Origin: Sinotaia quadrata
Lineage: Eukaryota; Mollusca; Gastropoda; Architaenioglossa; Viviparidae
Assembly (NCBI GenBank): GCA_028829895.1
Contig: CM054182.1
Coordinates: 35,658,879 to 35,722,878, forward strand
Direction: 5' to 3'
DNA: 64,000 bases
The notes beneath the pieces are model-generated. The model saw nothing but the letters and a program-made list of their open reading frames with translations, was not told the origin of the DNA and did no database searches. Positions within the stretch are counted from its first letter, which is position 1. Every line of letters starts with the position of its first letter. This document shows positions 10,177 to 19,366 of this stretch, piece by piece. The position numbers were made by a program, and so were the translations under genes.

Positions 10177-11103
10177 ACTAATTATATATAAACATACACA
10201 CACACATGAATTTACTGATTAATTGTTTCCTTGTTGTCATTTCAGGGTACACTAAGCCGAAATCTCTTGATCCACGCTTAATATGTCCCATATTCGACAA
10301 ACTGTTTCCTTACCTACCAGAAAAGTTCTTAAAACCTTTTCGGTGTGGCATTGTTCACAAGGGTGTAAGTGGCTTATTGTTAGTTTGTTTCTTGTTTGCA
10401 TATTGCTTTGTATTTGTTCTTTTCTCCTTGTATGGCTGTCAACTTGGTTATTGTATTAATTGTTTTTGTTTTGCTTTATATCTCTTCCTTTCTCTTTGTA
10501 TGGCTGTCAACTTAGTTATTGTATTAATTGTTTTTGTTTTGCTTTATATTTCTTCCTTTTTCTTTGTATGGCTGTCAACTTAGTTATTGTATTAATTGTT
10601 TTTGTTTTGCTTTATATTTATTCCTTTCCCTTTGTATGGCTGTTAACTTAGTTATTGTATTAATTGTTTTTGTTTTGCTTTATTATTTATTCCTTTCTCG
10701 TTATCTTGGGTTGTATAGTTGTCAACTTAGTTATTGTATTTATTTGTTTGTTTTGCTGTTCTTACAGTATCTCGAGTAATGTGAACTAGTTTGTCTTGAA
10801 TGTAAAACTGATTTACTTGTGTTGTTAATATGTCTCCAGAAATACAACATTCCGCCTTCAAAATCCACAGTCTTGTCTTTGCACGCTGAAGACTCGAACC
10901 CTTCTCTTGCTACCGACAAACCGCTCAGTGACAGCAACGGCTATGTTGAGAGTGTCGACAATGAGCTCACTAAACCAACATTCAATATCGACGTTGACGA
11001 TGGCAACTACACCTACATCGACATCACTTCTGGAAAAGAAAATGAAGGTTTCAAACTGGACGAAAACGGCAAAAATGGAGTCCTAGACATTACTCGCTTA
11101 TAA
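1..11103 (+). CDS. SLC5-family sodium-coupled transporter gene, 3' half (8 exons)
   Basis: Seen: eight spliceable exons whose phases all match give about 315 residues that read as the C-terminal half of a sodium:solute symporter. In order they hold the Na+-site helix (SGSLSS, then LNALSAVT and GDIM), a helix V-AYGLGAMAVAYLVSLMG, a helix ending LGMFFPWAN, the GAISG-start helix, an extracellular loop with Asn-Trp-Thr and a Thr/Pro-rich run, the helix LSYMWYTG...SFLTG, then DPRL and a hydrophilic tail ending D-I-T-R-L. Family knowledge: SLC5A8, A12 and A6 have the same order and the GMFFPWAN-like and LDPRL-like motifs; they are plasma-membrane Na+ cotransporters of monocarboxylates or vitamins, about 610-640 residues long. 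Inference: the 5' half lies before the window. Substrate cannot be assigned. Introns of 475-2903 bp are packed with minisatellites. Confidence 0.88.
815..980. repeat. 81-bp tandem repeat, 2 copies
   Basis: Copies start at 815 and 896 (AATGCGTTAACAAAA...). More diverged relatives continue to about 1090. In the first SLC5-like intron. Confidence 0.85.
1216..1830. repeat. Degenerate 50-60-bp repeat with inner 36-bp array
   Basis: Core AGTGGGTTCTATACGATTTT then CAGCAATCTGTC repeated about ten times. Inside, CAGATCTAAA recurs at 1381, 1417 and 1453 (36-bp period). Confidence 0.8.
1870..2045. repeat. Degenerate repeat, GAATTTATTTCACAAGAGCC core
   Basis: About four diverged copies roughly 45-50 bp apart in the first intron. 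Confidence 0.6.
2288..2406 (+). CDS. SLC5-like exon: Na+-site helix and following loop
   Basis: Acceptor TGTGCAG at 2281-2287 and donor GTAAGG at 2407. It starts with one base that completes a Ser codon and ends with one base of a Val codon. It encodes SLSSGLNALSAVTFGDIM, then a cytoplasmic loop NVSEFRSTMITKLL. The family reads SSxxNALAAVTxED followed by a loop to the next helix. In the related vSGLT transporter the two serines at the start of this motif bind Na+; here that pair straddles the intron between this exon and the last one. Confidence 0.85.
2407..5170. other. Large intron with diverged repeats
   Basis: Intron 2407-5309. It holds loose repeats at 2740-3130 (AGACCCAxxxxxTGTAATTATTTATxA), 3400-3720 (CTTGGTGTGTTCATGGGAAA) and 3750-4100 (TTTTATTGAGTTCAAGACAG), then plain AT-rich DNA. 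No exon seen. Confidence 0.7.
3892..3963. repeat. Inverted repeat, about 22-bp arms
   Basis: TGTTTTATTGAGTTCAAGAC near 3892 is matched by GTCTTGAACTCAATAAAACA ending near 3963. An inverted unit of the surrounding tandem family creates a hairpin of about 70 nt. Confidence 0.8.
5171..5247. repeat. 38-bp tandem repeat, 2 copies
   Basis: Starts at 5171 and 5209 (TTCTATAAAAACTACTTC); near-perfect. Confidence 0.9.
5310..5377 (+). CDS. SLC5-like exon: transmembrane helix AYGLGAMAVAYLVSLMG
   Basis: Acceptor CATTTTCAG ends at 5309; donor CAG|GTAAAC is at 5378. The two opening bases complete Val and 22 codons follow, ending in phase 0 at V-L-Q. This is the family's hydrophobic helix just before the QAxxxxFGxxxGPLLG stretch. 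The donor is followed within 9 bp by a (GA)n run of about 49 bp. Confidence 0.88.
5386..5434. repeat. (GA)n microsatellite
   Basis: About 24 GA units starting 9 bp after the donor of exon 5310-5377. Confidence 0.97.
5629..5802. repeat. 72-bp tandem repeat, 2.4 copies
   Basis: CGTGAAGTACAATGTGTAAT at 5631 and 5703, partial at 5775. Confidence 0.92.
5891..5977 (+). CDS. SLC5-like exon: helix with GMFFPWAN motif
   Basis: Acceptor TGCATTGCAG at 5881-5890; donor TGG|GTAGGT at 5978. Exactly 29 codons in phase 0-0: FGILNGPVLGVMTLGMFFPWANKW. This is one of the most characteristic segments of SLC5A8/A12/A6-type proteins (GPLLGxFxLGMxxPWAN), and it is the main reason for the family call. Confidence 0.92.
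6560..7035. repeat. 41-bp tandem repeat, about 8 good copies
   Basis: TGTGACTCTATGTAACTTCG then GTGCAGATTGTAGTTAGTGA, period 41 (for example 6841, 6882). It decays leftward to about 6560. Confidence 0.93.
7044..7281. repeat. 42-bp tandem repeat, 5.7 copies
   Basis: AAACGCGAGCAGTTAATTGT then TAGTGACTTTGACATAATTG. It shares the TTAGTGACT core with the 41-bp array to its left, so the two arrays probably share an ancestor. Confidence 0.95.
7655..7857. repeat. 39-bp tandem repeat, about 5 copies
   Basis: TTACGTACAACTAAGATGTG at 7734, 7773 and 7813; diverged copies on both sides. It ends 30 bp before the acceptor of exon 7887. Confidence 0.92.
7887..8062 (+). CDS. SLC5-like exon: GAISG helix and glycosylated Thr/Pro loop
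   Basis: Acceptor TTTGTTTAG ends at 7886; donor GG|GTTAGT is at 8063. It encodes GAISGTLISLAFLLWVGLG, then an extracellular-type loop with CNWT (N-glycosylation sequon, conserved Cys) and a run rich in Pro and Thr (TPYPPTTMAPTASPAG). It ends in phase 2. In related transporters this loop is variable in length and composition. Confidence 0.87.
8235..8420. repeat. Diverged repeat, ACTAGTTTCAAAGACTAG core
   Basis: Two clear copies (near 8252 and 8332) about 80 bp apart plus a decayed third, in the intron before exon 9060. Confidence 0.6.
8817..9063. repeat. 64-bp tandem repeat that carries a 3' splice site
   Basis: TTTGTATAAAATTATGAAAG at 8881, 8945 and 9009, with a shorter first copy. Each unit ends TCTGCACAGAxCATTGGAGC, so it contains a full acceptor plus the first bases of exon 9060. 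The last copy is the acceptor used. Confidence 0.95.
9060..9157 (+). CDS. SLC5-like exon: last core helix, LSYMWYTG...SFLTG
   Basis: Acceptor TCTGCACAG ends at 9059; donor ACAG|GTAATT is at 9158. With GG from the exon before it reads G-ALEPFYRLSYMWYTGLGM and ends VVSFLTG in phase 1. SLYxLSYxxYxxxG...SFLTG is the family's final core helix. Odd: a 64-bp array repeats its acceptor upstream and a 41-bp array repeats a donor downstream (see findings). The last, correct-phase acceptor and first donor are chosen because only these keep frame with both neighbours. Confidence 0.88.
9237..9612. repeat. 41-bp tandem repeat carrying a strong 5' splice site, 9 copies
   Basis: GTTTGGTCGGGGCCAGCTGT then ATCACAGGTAAGTCTGTTAA. 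Copies start at 9249 and every 41 bp. CAG|GTAAGT occurs eight times, with GT at 9276, 9317, 9358, 9399, 9440, 9481, 9522 and 9563; the ninth copy reads CAGGTTAAG. Confidence 0.97.
9650..9782. repeat. About 65-bp tandem repeat, 2 copies
   Basis: CTCATTTTTCTGTTxAATC then CTTCTTTTATA in both halves. Confidence 0.85.
10123..10173. repeat. (CT)n microsatellite
   Basis: About 24 CT units, some 70 bp upstream of the acceptor of exon 10246; it may act as a polypyrimidine-rich intron segment. Confidence 0.97.
10246..10364 (+). CDS. SLC5-like exon: cytoplasmic segment with LDPRL
   Basis: Acceptor GTCATTTCAG ends at 10245; donor GGT|GTAAGT is at 10365. With the leftover G it reads GYTKPKSLDPRLICPIFDK and then a basic/aromatic stretch to H-K-G in phase 0. 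The (D)LDPRL motif just after the SFLTG helix is typical of SLC5A8/A12/A6-like proteins. Confidence 0.88.
10390..10745. repeat. 68-bp tandem repeat, about 4.6 copies
   Basis: TATGGCTGTCAACTTAGTTA at 10431, 10499, 10567 and 10635, filling most of the intron 10365-10839. Confidence 0.95.
10840..11103 (+). CDS. SLC5-like terminal exon: acidic tail ending T-R-L
   Basis: Acceptor TGTCTCCAG ends at 10839. 87 codons in phase 0, then TAA at 11101-11103. The tail is hydrophilic, rich in Asp, Asn, Ser and Thr (for example DVDDGNYTYIDIT), with no membrane segment. It ends D-I-T-R-L, which fits a class I PDZ ligand (S/T-x-hydrophobic). Family knowledge: tails of epithelial SLC5 monocarboxylate transporters bind PDZ scaffolds. 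That this one does is inference. Confidence 0.9.
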   Translation, partial: KYNIPPSKSTVLSLHAEDSNPSLATDKPLSDSNGYVESVDNELTKPTFNIDVDDGNYTYIDITSGKENEGFKLDENGKNGVLDITRL

Positions 11104-11960
11104 TTTAAATTTTACTTGCACCAAGAGGGAAGAGATTTTTAAAGCTAGTAGTCCCAAAGATAGTTTAAATGTGTTGGTGTGTTCGTACATGCGTTCAAAC
11201 GCCTCACTTCAAGCCGCATCCCAGTTCTTGGTCTCTCAAATCTCCTATAGCAACCGGACACAAACAGATACGGACACGAAAGACAGGAACAACTTTGACA
11301 CAGACAGACACTTGGGTCATGGAGAGCCAATTACTTATCTGAGTATATACATTTGGTTCTTAACCTCTAGTCTTTCACTTATATACACATATGGACGAAC
11401 GATCTGGCTGGGCTGTTTTCCTTATTTTCTACATTATTTTGTCTTTAAGAAGCGAAGCTGTCAAATTGCAAATTTCCAGTTACGCAATATTTTTTTTTAA
11501 GTGCCCAGTTATAATACTTATAGTGACACTTGAACAACAGATCTAAGATGCAGTAGTTCTTGCTCTCTCTCAAGTGTAGGTTACACACATAAGTATAATG
11601 GCGTCAAAAATACAGTGAAATGCTTGCTCAGCAATACTGATTCCTTGACACCATAACGCGAGAATAGAGAATCCGTGTTCCTAGATAGGCTATTGCAGTA
11701 AAATAATTTGATTTTCATCCATATCAAGAGTGTGTAATGTGCTGTGACACAGATTAGAACTGTTTGTTTAATATCAGTCAACATTGCAAGCACAAAAAAA
11801 TACCTATCAAGGGTTAAAAATGAAAGTACAAACTTTATTATTATTTTTGCTCGATTAAGTATCATTGGGTATCTTACTAATCAGATAAAACTGGCTTATT
11901 TCCCTTTGTGTACATCATTTTATTATTATATTTTGTTGACAGTTTGAATTCAAAAGCAAT
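11104..11960 (+). other. Probable 3' UTR and flank of the SLC5-like gene
   Basis: AT-rich non-coding DNA after the stop codon. Short open frames here have no coding character. No AATAAA occurs before 12224; the two nearest are at 12224-12229 and 12326-12331, inside a repeat-rich stretch, so the transcript end is uncertain. Confidence 0.4.
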
Positions 11961-12004
11961 ACCATATATGCTCCTGTTTGGTAAGAACAGCTTCTGTTTA
12001 GTAA

Positions 12005-12005
<1 letters not shown>

Positions 12006-12042
<37 letters not shown>
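12006..12042. repeat. (TA)n microsatellite
   Basis: About 18 TA units, self-complementary. Confidence 0.97.
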
Positions 12043-12045
<3 letters not shown>

Positions 12046-12223
12046 CTAAAGTTTGATAAGGACAGCTTCTGTTTAGTTACATCTGTTATCCAGCATAAAA
12101 AATAACTTTGGATTAGATTGACCAAATCGTCGAAATATTGTGAAAAACTTTTTGTACTTTGTGCAAACGGTATCTGTTCTACAAGGAGTGGCATGTCCTT
12201 GTATTATTAATTTCTTACCAAAG

Positions 12224-12229
12224 AATAAA
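12224..12229 (+). promoter_or_regulatory. Candidate poly(A) signal AATAAA
   Basis: First AATAAA after the SLC5-like stop codon, about 1.1 kb downstream; a second is at 12326. Chance occurrence in AT-rich DNA is quite possible. Confidence 0.25.
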
Positions 12230-13086
12230 ATATATCTGTTCTTACAAACAGTAGTATCTCAGTTTTTATTATGTGCTTACGAAAAGTAGCATGCATTAGT
12301 ACCAAATAATAGCACATCTATCATTAATAAACATACTTTTTACCAAACAGTATCTTTTCTACCAAACACAGTATATTTCCTCTTACCAAACAGCGGATAT
12401 TCTAAAGAAACGGTATCATATATATTCTTACTAAACAGAAGCTGTACTTACCAAAACCTAGTACATATATATTCATTTAGAAGATTATTTTTTTTTTACA
12501 TTAGTCAGTACTTTAAACTTGGATTCTGGCTACACTGTCTGGACAGCATAGTGCTTTTGCAGATAATGAAAGTGACGTTCTTGATCTCCAGTACGTCACA
12601 GAGCAACTACTTTGATCTCGAGTCAGAAATTATATTTGTAAAGCTTATTCCAGCGTCACACAGCAGACCTATCCACAAGTGAGGGGGGGGGGTAATTTCT
12701 AAAGAGTACAAGAAAAATACTTTCCCTAACTATACAACTCAAATTGTTGACTAAAATTCCTATTTACAGTTCCTGCAATAGCAATCAAAATTTTTCTGCC
12801 TCAGCTAAAAATGAAACAGAATATTCTTTGCTGGGCATTTTAAATATTTGACATGTCAGGACTGATTGTGGATCTATTAATAGAAGTCAGTGAGTGATGT
12901 ATTCAGAGAGTGGTATCTGGATATTCTAATACATGTACTTCTTTAGATAAACAAGAAAAGCAAACACAAACAAGAAAAAAGAAAAATATTTTATGCCTGC
13001 TTTCTTTCGCGAACCGCTGGTATGAACAGGATACTGTTTGGTAAGAACAGATAATTTTTGTTAAGGCATATACTGTTTGGTAACAA

Positions 13087-13122
13087 TGCGCGCGCGCGCG
13101 TGTGTTGTTATTGTTGTTGTTG
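13087..13122. repeat. (CG)n(TG)n(TTG)n run
   Basis: GCGCGCGCGCGCGTGTG followed by TTG triplets. Alternating purine-pyrimidine, able to form Z-DNA. Confidence 0.9.
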
Positions 13123-13359
13123 CCTATGCACGATAGAGAGATAGGGGAAGATGATGGAGCGCAATAAGCTATTTAAATGTTTGGTAGATATGCAAAGATA
13201 TGTATAGTTTTGTATTTAATAAATATTATTGATTTCTTTATGGTGAGAGGGATGTATACACAGAAAATTATGTTGTAATTTCAAAAACCGTAATTTTAGG
13301 GAAATTACTAAATTTCACCTTTTAAAGTGTCATGTTTGTATTAGCCCCACAACATACAC

Positions 13360-13450
13360 ATACGCACACATACAAACACACGCACGCACACACTTAGGTA
13401 AACAATAGACAGTGTGTCACACACACAGCAACAACAACAACAACAAACGT
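13360..13450. repeat. (CA)n and (CAA)n microsatellites
   Basis: CACACGCACGCACACAC near 13375 and ACAACAACAACAACAAC near 13430. Confidence 0.85.
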
Positions 13451-15340
13451 AAAAATAAATATTTTACACGTCTCATTTAAAAATAAGTGGATCAGGAGAC
13501 ATCTGTCTATTTTAATGTGTGACTAGTTACCAATGAACAAATGGATAATTATAACACGCATATGATGCGCATAAGAAGTTACATTTTTTACGTACCACTG
13601 ATTTCACGACTAAGCCGAAATAATAAATGTTTTATTGTTTTGTACGGTTTATGCCACTCGTTTGCACGGAAACATTGAAAGTAAATAAAGATTTATTGGA
13701 GTCTGCAGTCTAGATGTCTACTCTCTCTCATTGTTACACACCAATGTTTGTTTAGAGACTCTGTCTCAGCATGAGGATTTAAAGATTGTTAATTTTTAAC
13801 GTTATACCTATGCTGACGACAGGCTGGTTGCCAGCGCACCCTTCAATTTCCTAATTAATTCTCTCAGTTTAGATATTAATTACAGTGACAGATGTATCTT
13901 TGTAATATTGCATGAATTGGGCACGTTATCCTAATTATGCATACACACATTCACATTTGGCTCCCGCCCCCAGCCCAATTCCTTTTCAGTCTTCCTCTTG
14001 CTAATAATTAGTCAACTTCGTTACTATGAGTACAAAAATATAAAAATTTAATTTTGAACAATTTGACCAAAATAGTAAATCCATACATCAGTACATCCAA
14101 TACGAAGGTCATTAGGACTACCTATTCTGTCTTTAAATGTTTATACGGATCTTAACACGAATTTCTGATCTCAGAGTCTATCAGACGCCCACTTATCTGT
14201 AATTATCGGAGGAGTCCTTCAGGCAATTCACACATAAACAGTTCGTCATTGGATGTTCTAGCCGACTGGTCCGCATAACTCGTCACACTTGAATAATGTA
14301 CCTTGGCATCAGGTCCTCAGCTCAATAGCTGTAGAACTCAGCCTCAATGCCAACCTGGAATTCTCCAACTGAATTCCAAACAGAATCCAGGATATAAACA
14401 AAAAAAAACCACTCTGGAACAATAGCAATCATTTCCATGAGCAATAGCCTATAGTTCACCGATCTGTACATAGTGGCAACAGACAATTAGGTGTCCTATT
14501 ACAATTGACCTCAGTTCGTATTTTTAACAAGGAAGATAAAAATGGTTTAAACCATGCACATGCGTGTTACAATTAAAATAGAAATATGTCACACAAAGGT
14601 GGATTATAATTAATTATCACATTTGCAAAAATGTTTCAAATGCGCACAGCATTTTACAATTGTCAAATTAATCATCTCTTTAGTGGAAATAAAATAACAT
14701 TCCACAATATCATTATACATTTCAGTAATCATTAGAATTACAGGGCACATGTTAACTTGGTCACTCTGTTTCTGGCCACACGTCAGGATAAATAGCAACA
14801 ATTCTAATTAATCACAAATAAATAGGCAAAATCATGCTACAACATTCTTAATAGGATATAGTTAACAAATATTAAGAAATCAATGTGTTACCTTGTCTGA
14901 ATATTTAGCGGGCTTATCTTCGATTCATGGTATATGAGCAACCCTTGTAAGTCTAGACAAAATTCCCTCGTGAATAATTTCCCAATTCGGTTTCATGGTA
15001 TTTATGCGCATCTAAGGATTAATGGTGGGAATTCTGCTGGTCGAGCAACAACACTTCCCCCCCTTCTCCGCTATTGTTCGAGTGTATTGCACAATCTGCT
15101 TATAGTGATTGGCATTTTCATTTTATTATGCACAGACTTTCTAATTACCGTACTCTGCCACAGCACGATACATACAATTACATAATTTGGCTGTGATCGC
15201 TAGTGTAAGGAATGTACGATACAAAAGATGAAGACATCAAAAGAGCTTAATATGACAATGAAAAATAATTTTTAGATAGGAGATCAGGCATAATGTGCCC
15301 TTGACCCATGACACTCATTCTGCCTTCCTTGTCTTATTCA
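13450..15340. other. Low-repeat intergenic DNA
   Basis: AT-rich without clear tandem arrays, unlike its flanks. It could be an old transposon. A weak hairpin CTGGAATTCT...AGAATCCAG lies at 14355-14391. The 83-codon open frame at 14934-15185 has no coding character. Nothing else identified. Confidence 0.4.
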
Positions 15341-15712
15341 TTTACTCATTGGCTCTTTCATCAAATCTATTGTCTGTTGCCGTTATTATCAACTCTATAG
15401 TCCATTGCCTCTAATGCCTTATTCATTTACTCTATTGTTTCTATTTCCAATTCTTTTGCCTGTTGCATCTAGGGCCAAATGTATTGCCTGTTGCTTCTAT
15501 TAATTATCATTTCTATTGTCTGTTGTCTCTCCTGTCAACTCTGTTGCTTTTGCCTCTATTGTCAATTGTATTGTCTATTACCTCTATTGTCAACTGTATT
15601 GTCTGTTGCCTCTAATGTCAACTGTATTGTCTATTGCCTCTAATGTCTACTGTATTGTCTGTTGTCTCTAATGTCAATTGTATTGTCTATTGCCTCTATA
15701 AGGCTCTATTGT
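15340..15712. repeat. 28-bp tandem repeat, TTGTCTxTTGCCTCTAxTGT core
   Basis: About twelve copies, best at 15561-15690 with GTCAACTG every 28 bp; diverged toward the left. Confidence 0.9.
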
Positions 15713-16574
15713 CAAACTTTCCGGCTTCTTCTCACTCTTTCTGTTTGCTATGAAGCTCATGAGGTCACTAAAACACATTCTAGTTAATTAACTAGGCTGT
15801 TGTGTGATGTTTGAGGAGAGAAAACGTTTGCAAGTCTGGATAATTTGTTAAATTGTCTAAGATTGTTTCCGTTCAATTCAGACATCGTTTTGCTATTAGA
15901 TGTGAACAATTTCTTGTTAAATTGTAAAATCACTACTTTATGTTGTGTTTTCTCTAATTATTATTGTTTTGCGTTGGTGGTTTAGGTTTAGTTTGCTTAA
16001 GTGCGTTTTGTGTTGGAAGTTTTAATTTCTTTTAGTTGCAATGGAGTGTATTCCCATAGTCTTTCCAGATTTTAATTATATTACATTTCTAGTCTCTTTG
16101 CTGTATCATTATTTGAGACTGTTTTACTTGTTATACATTTTTGTTTGATGGTATTTTGATTGTCTTAATCAGACGTATTTCAAATTTTCTATTTATAAGT
16201 TAATTGTCTTAATTAGGCCTAGTTCAAACTTTCTGTTAATGTGTTGATTGTCGTACACTGTAAATGCACATTAATATTGTCGAATAGTGATATTTTGTTT
16301 AAAAGTATGATTGGTCTAGTAGTATTACATAATCATTGACTTGTAAATATCTATCGTGTGAAATTAAGGCGGGTATATTTGAGTCAGGTTTGAAAATCTG
16401 ATTTTGGTAGCATTTTGCAAAAGAAAATTGATTTATTTTCACTTGCTGTAGTAATCGTATGATTTGCTGACATTCTGTATTGCATTCCGATGTGATATTT
16501 TCAATGTGCCAGTTTGTAGTATCGTAATTATGTCATATTTTCTCAAGCTTATGTTGTGTTAAATCAACTCCAAA
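15713..16574. other. AT-rich DNA, nothing recognised
   Basis: T-rich on the + strand. No open frame or array of note apart from a loose TTAATTGTCTTAATxAG duplication near 16155-16220. Confidence 0.5.
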
Positions 16575-16618
16575 TGGGCGATAACTGTAAGGAGTTATCA
16601 CCCTTGGTTTTTTTTTTT
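16575..16618. repeat. Hairpin GGGCGATAACT / AGTTATCACCC with T-run
   Basis: 11-bp arms with one mismatch around a 6-nt loop, followed by a long T-run. The ends look like the termini of a small non-autonomous element common in mollusc-type genomes (inference). Confidence 0.5.
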
Positions 16619-16656
16619 AGTCTCTCAATTCGCAGCGCCACATATCTAAGTGATCG

Positions 16657-16855
16657 AAAAGGGAAATAGCACTCCATAAAACCCAGGGATTCCTTTGCTA
16701 AATGAACAAAAAGGAAAATAGCACTCCATAAAACTCAGGAATTCTTTTGCTAAATGAACAAAAAGGGAAATAGCACTCCATAAAATCCAGGGATTCCTTT
16801 GCCAAATGAACAAAAAGTGGAACTAGTACTCTATGAACTCTAAGATTCCAATTGC
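16657..16855. repeat. 52-bp tandem repeat, 3.7 copies
   Basis: GGGAAATAGCACTCCATAAA at 16661, 16713 and 16765; the last copy is diverged. Confidence 0.93.
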
Positions 16856-17748
16856 TAAAGAAAAGAAAGGAATAACCAGTTTACTAATATTACCAATGAG
16901 GCTGGACTTTGCATCAAGAATCTTATGCTCTGGCTTTTGGACAATGGTAATTTAAATTATTGTTTCAAGCATTATGTCACTCTGCTTCTTCAATTGAAGT
17001 TTCCGCCTTCTTTGATTTTTGTTTCCATCTTGGGTATCCAATACTAATAGTATTCTATTTTCGCCTTAAAGAGCAAGACAGACTATTGATTATTGATCGA
17101 AATTGTGTCTTTTTGCATAATTATGAAGATAATTGTTTGTACCTGATGTGATGTTTTGTTGTGTTGCCATAAGTGATGTTTGTTAAGGCTTCTGCAACTG
17201 TAAAATAGAAAATGTAACATGGAAATCTGTCACGATTTCTAAGATGGCATTTTAATTGTTGCCTATTTTCAAAGTGAACAATTTGATAACTACTGACTAT
17301 TACAATTAATCTTTTGAATGAAGTTAGTTTTGTAAACAAAATTGAAATATATTCAGATCATGTTTTCTTCAAAATTAATAATAATATAATTAGAAATATG
17401 TATATATTTAATTTTATTTATTTTGATTCTTAAAACAATTTACTTGCTTCACGTGTAATTAGAATGATTTTTGATTCAAGAAAAGCATTGTTTTTACAAA
17501 ATTATAAAGCTATTTACTGTTAGCAGTTTACGCGAATTTTATGCTTAAGTTTTATTTATTGTTTATTGCTGTTACTGTTGTTTTCTCATTCTGAGTTCAG
17601 AGAAAGAGTAAAATATTTAAGACTGCCTTCTGGTCTCTGAACTTTGATGCATGCAAGTGATTTCTGCATTTTCTTTAACTCGTAGCCTATATGAACAATG
17701 AATAAGAATTAATTCATATCGTGTCCAACTTAGATCATGTCGGAATGG

Positions 17749-17750
<2 letters not shown>
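16856..17750. other. AT-rich DNA, nothing recognised
   Basis: Two short open frames (16960 and 17121) lack splice signals or motifs. Confidence 0.5.
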
Positions 17751-17751
<1 letters not shown>

Positions 17752-17811
<60 letters not shown>

Positions 17812-17865
17812 CACACACACAACACACACACACACACACACTCGCACACACCACACCACACACAC

Positions 17866-17906
<41 letters not shown>

Positions 17907-17913
17907 GCACACA
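17752..17913. repeat. (CA)n compound microsatellite
   Basis: About 160 bp of CA with AACACAC and CTCGCACACACC interruptions. Open frames across it are artefacts of the repeat. Confidence 0.98.
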
Positions 17914-18217
17914 TGTCTGCCTGGACAAAGTTGTCGCTGCGTTCATTTCGTCCAGGTTGAATAGACGCGCGATAGCTAGCATCAACAACAATAAAAACGT
18001 AGTGCGTTTTTCAAATACGCAATAATTTACTTCGTAATCTGTCATTGTGACAGCACCCTCAACCCAGGTAACAGGAAGTTAGAAGGTCGTACTGGTGTGG
18101 TCCCGTGTTTGCTCTTCTGTTTGTGTTAATCAGTGGATCCGGGTCACATGACACAACTCGCAACAAGTACACAATATATTTTCATCTTTAAAGTCCAACT
18201 ATGAGATGCATGTGTGC

Positions 18218-18246
18218 GTATGTGTGTGTGTGTGTGTGTGTGTGTT
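18218..18246. repeat. (TG)n microsatellite
   Basis: About 13 TG units. Confidence 0.95.
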
Positions 18247-18382
18247 TGTGAGTGCTTATTTGTATGTGTGTGAAGTAGTGTTTGGAGTGGTAGAGTTTGT
18301 CATGGACATAACGGATTTATTCATTTCAGAAAATCAAGGAGATAATGTTTTCTGAGATCGTTTGCAAATCTTAAAATACCTG

Positions 18383-18441
18383 CATTGATTTTGACGTTGA
18401 TTTTGACGTTGATTTTGACGTTGATTTTGACGTTGATTTTT
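18383..18441. repeat. 12-bp tandem repeat, 5 copies
   Basis: TTGATTTTGACG repeated in register, perfect. Confidence 0.96.
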
Positions 18442-18920
18442 TACAATGATTTTATAAACGAAGTTCGTGTTGCAGTTGTAACTAGAAAAGTTGTATATTG
18501 TTTTATTTTGCCTAAATGAAGTTTTAAAGGAATTATATTACTATTATTATTGATGATTACATCTTTTCTTTTTTAATCATTTCCCTTAGCTGTAGTTTGA
18601 AGGGACAGACACTGTTACCTTAAATATAATTAAAATGAGTGCACATGTACTATGAGTGTTTTTTAAAATTTGTTTATTTGTATTACTTTATTAGCTTATC
18701 TTTAACATATTGATTTGTATTAATATATAGAGAAGTGTTAAAATAAACATTTTTAAATGTTATATAATAATGAAGGGTGAGTGGCCTTGTCGGATTTGTG
18801 GAGGGTAGGGGTATTGTGATAGAAATTATTTTGTAGAAAGATAAATGAATTATTTTTATTATACGGGATTTGACAGCAAAGGATGATGGGGAAGGCGACA
18901 CTCTTAGCTTATCTAGATGT
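18442..18920. other. AT-rich DNA, nothing recognised
   Basis: No array or coding signal. Confidence 0.5.
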
Positions 18921-19228
18921 TAAATACACAAGATAATATCACCTGTGTATTCTATTCTTGCAACATCATATTAAATACACAAGATAATATCACCTGTGTA
19001 TTCTATCCTTGCAACATCATATTAAATACACAAGATAATATCACCTGTGTACTCTATTTGCAACATCATATTAAATACACAAGATAATATCACCTGTGTA
19101 TTCTATCCTTGCAACATCATATTAAATACACAAGATAATATCACCTGTGTATTCTATCCTTGCAACATCATATTAAATACACAAGATAATATCACCTGTG
19201 TATTCTATCCTTGCAACATCATATTATT
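18921..19228. repeat. 51-bp tandem repeat, 6 copies
   Basis: AAATACACAAGATAATATCA at 18922, 18973 and 19024 onward; one copy is 2 bp shorter. The open frame here is only repeat. Confidence 0.96.
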
Positions 19229-19366
19229 ACATCACTGTAGTTGTTTCGCCTTTTTAAAAATACTGAATTGGTCATCCAGTGAGTATTTCTGAAGTACAGG
19301 TCACCCTGTATGAATTACTGGAGCACGGGTGTGATTGACTGGAACTGAGTTACCCAGTGTGGAATG

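Larger units (their letters stand above)
11960..13085. repeat. TTGGTAAGAACAG-type repeat in both orientations
   Basis: Direct copies near 11975, 11995, 12060, 13037 and 13076 (CTGTTTGGTAAGAACAG); inverted copies (TTACCAAACAGTAT, CTTACTAAACAG) near 12340-12460. Scattered rather than strictly tandem. Confidence 0.7.

Noticed and set aside
11171..11500. 109-codon frame after the transporter stop
   Set aside because: Lies in the presumed 3' UTR and lacks coding character.
17617..18045. Long open frames of His-Thr or Cys-Val repeats
   Set aside because: They are translations of a (CA)n microsatellite.
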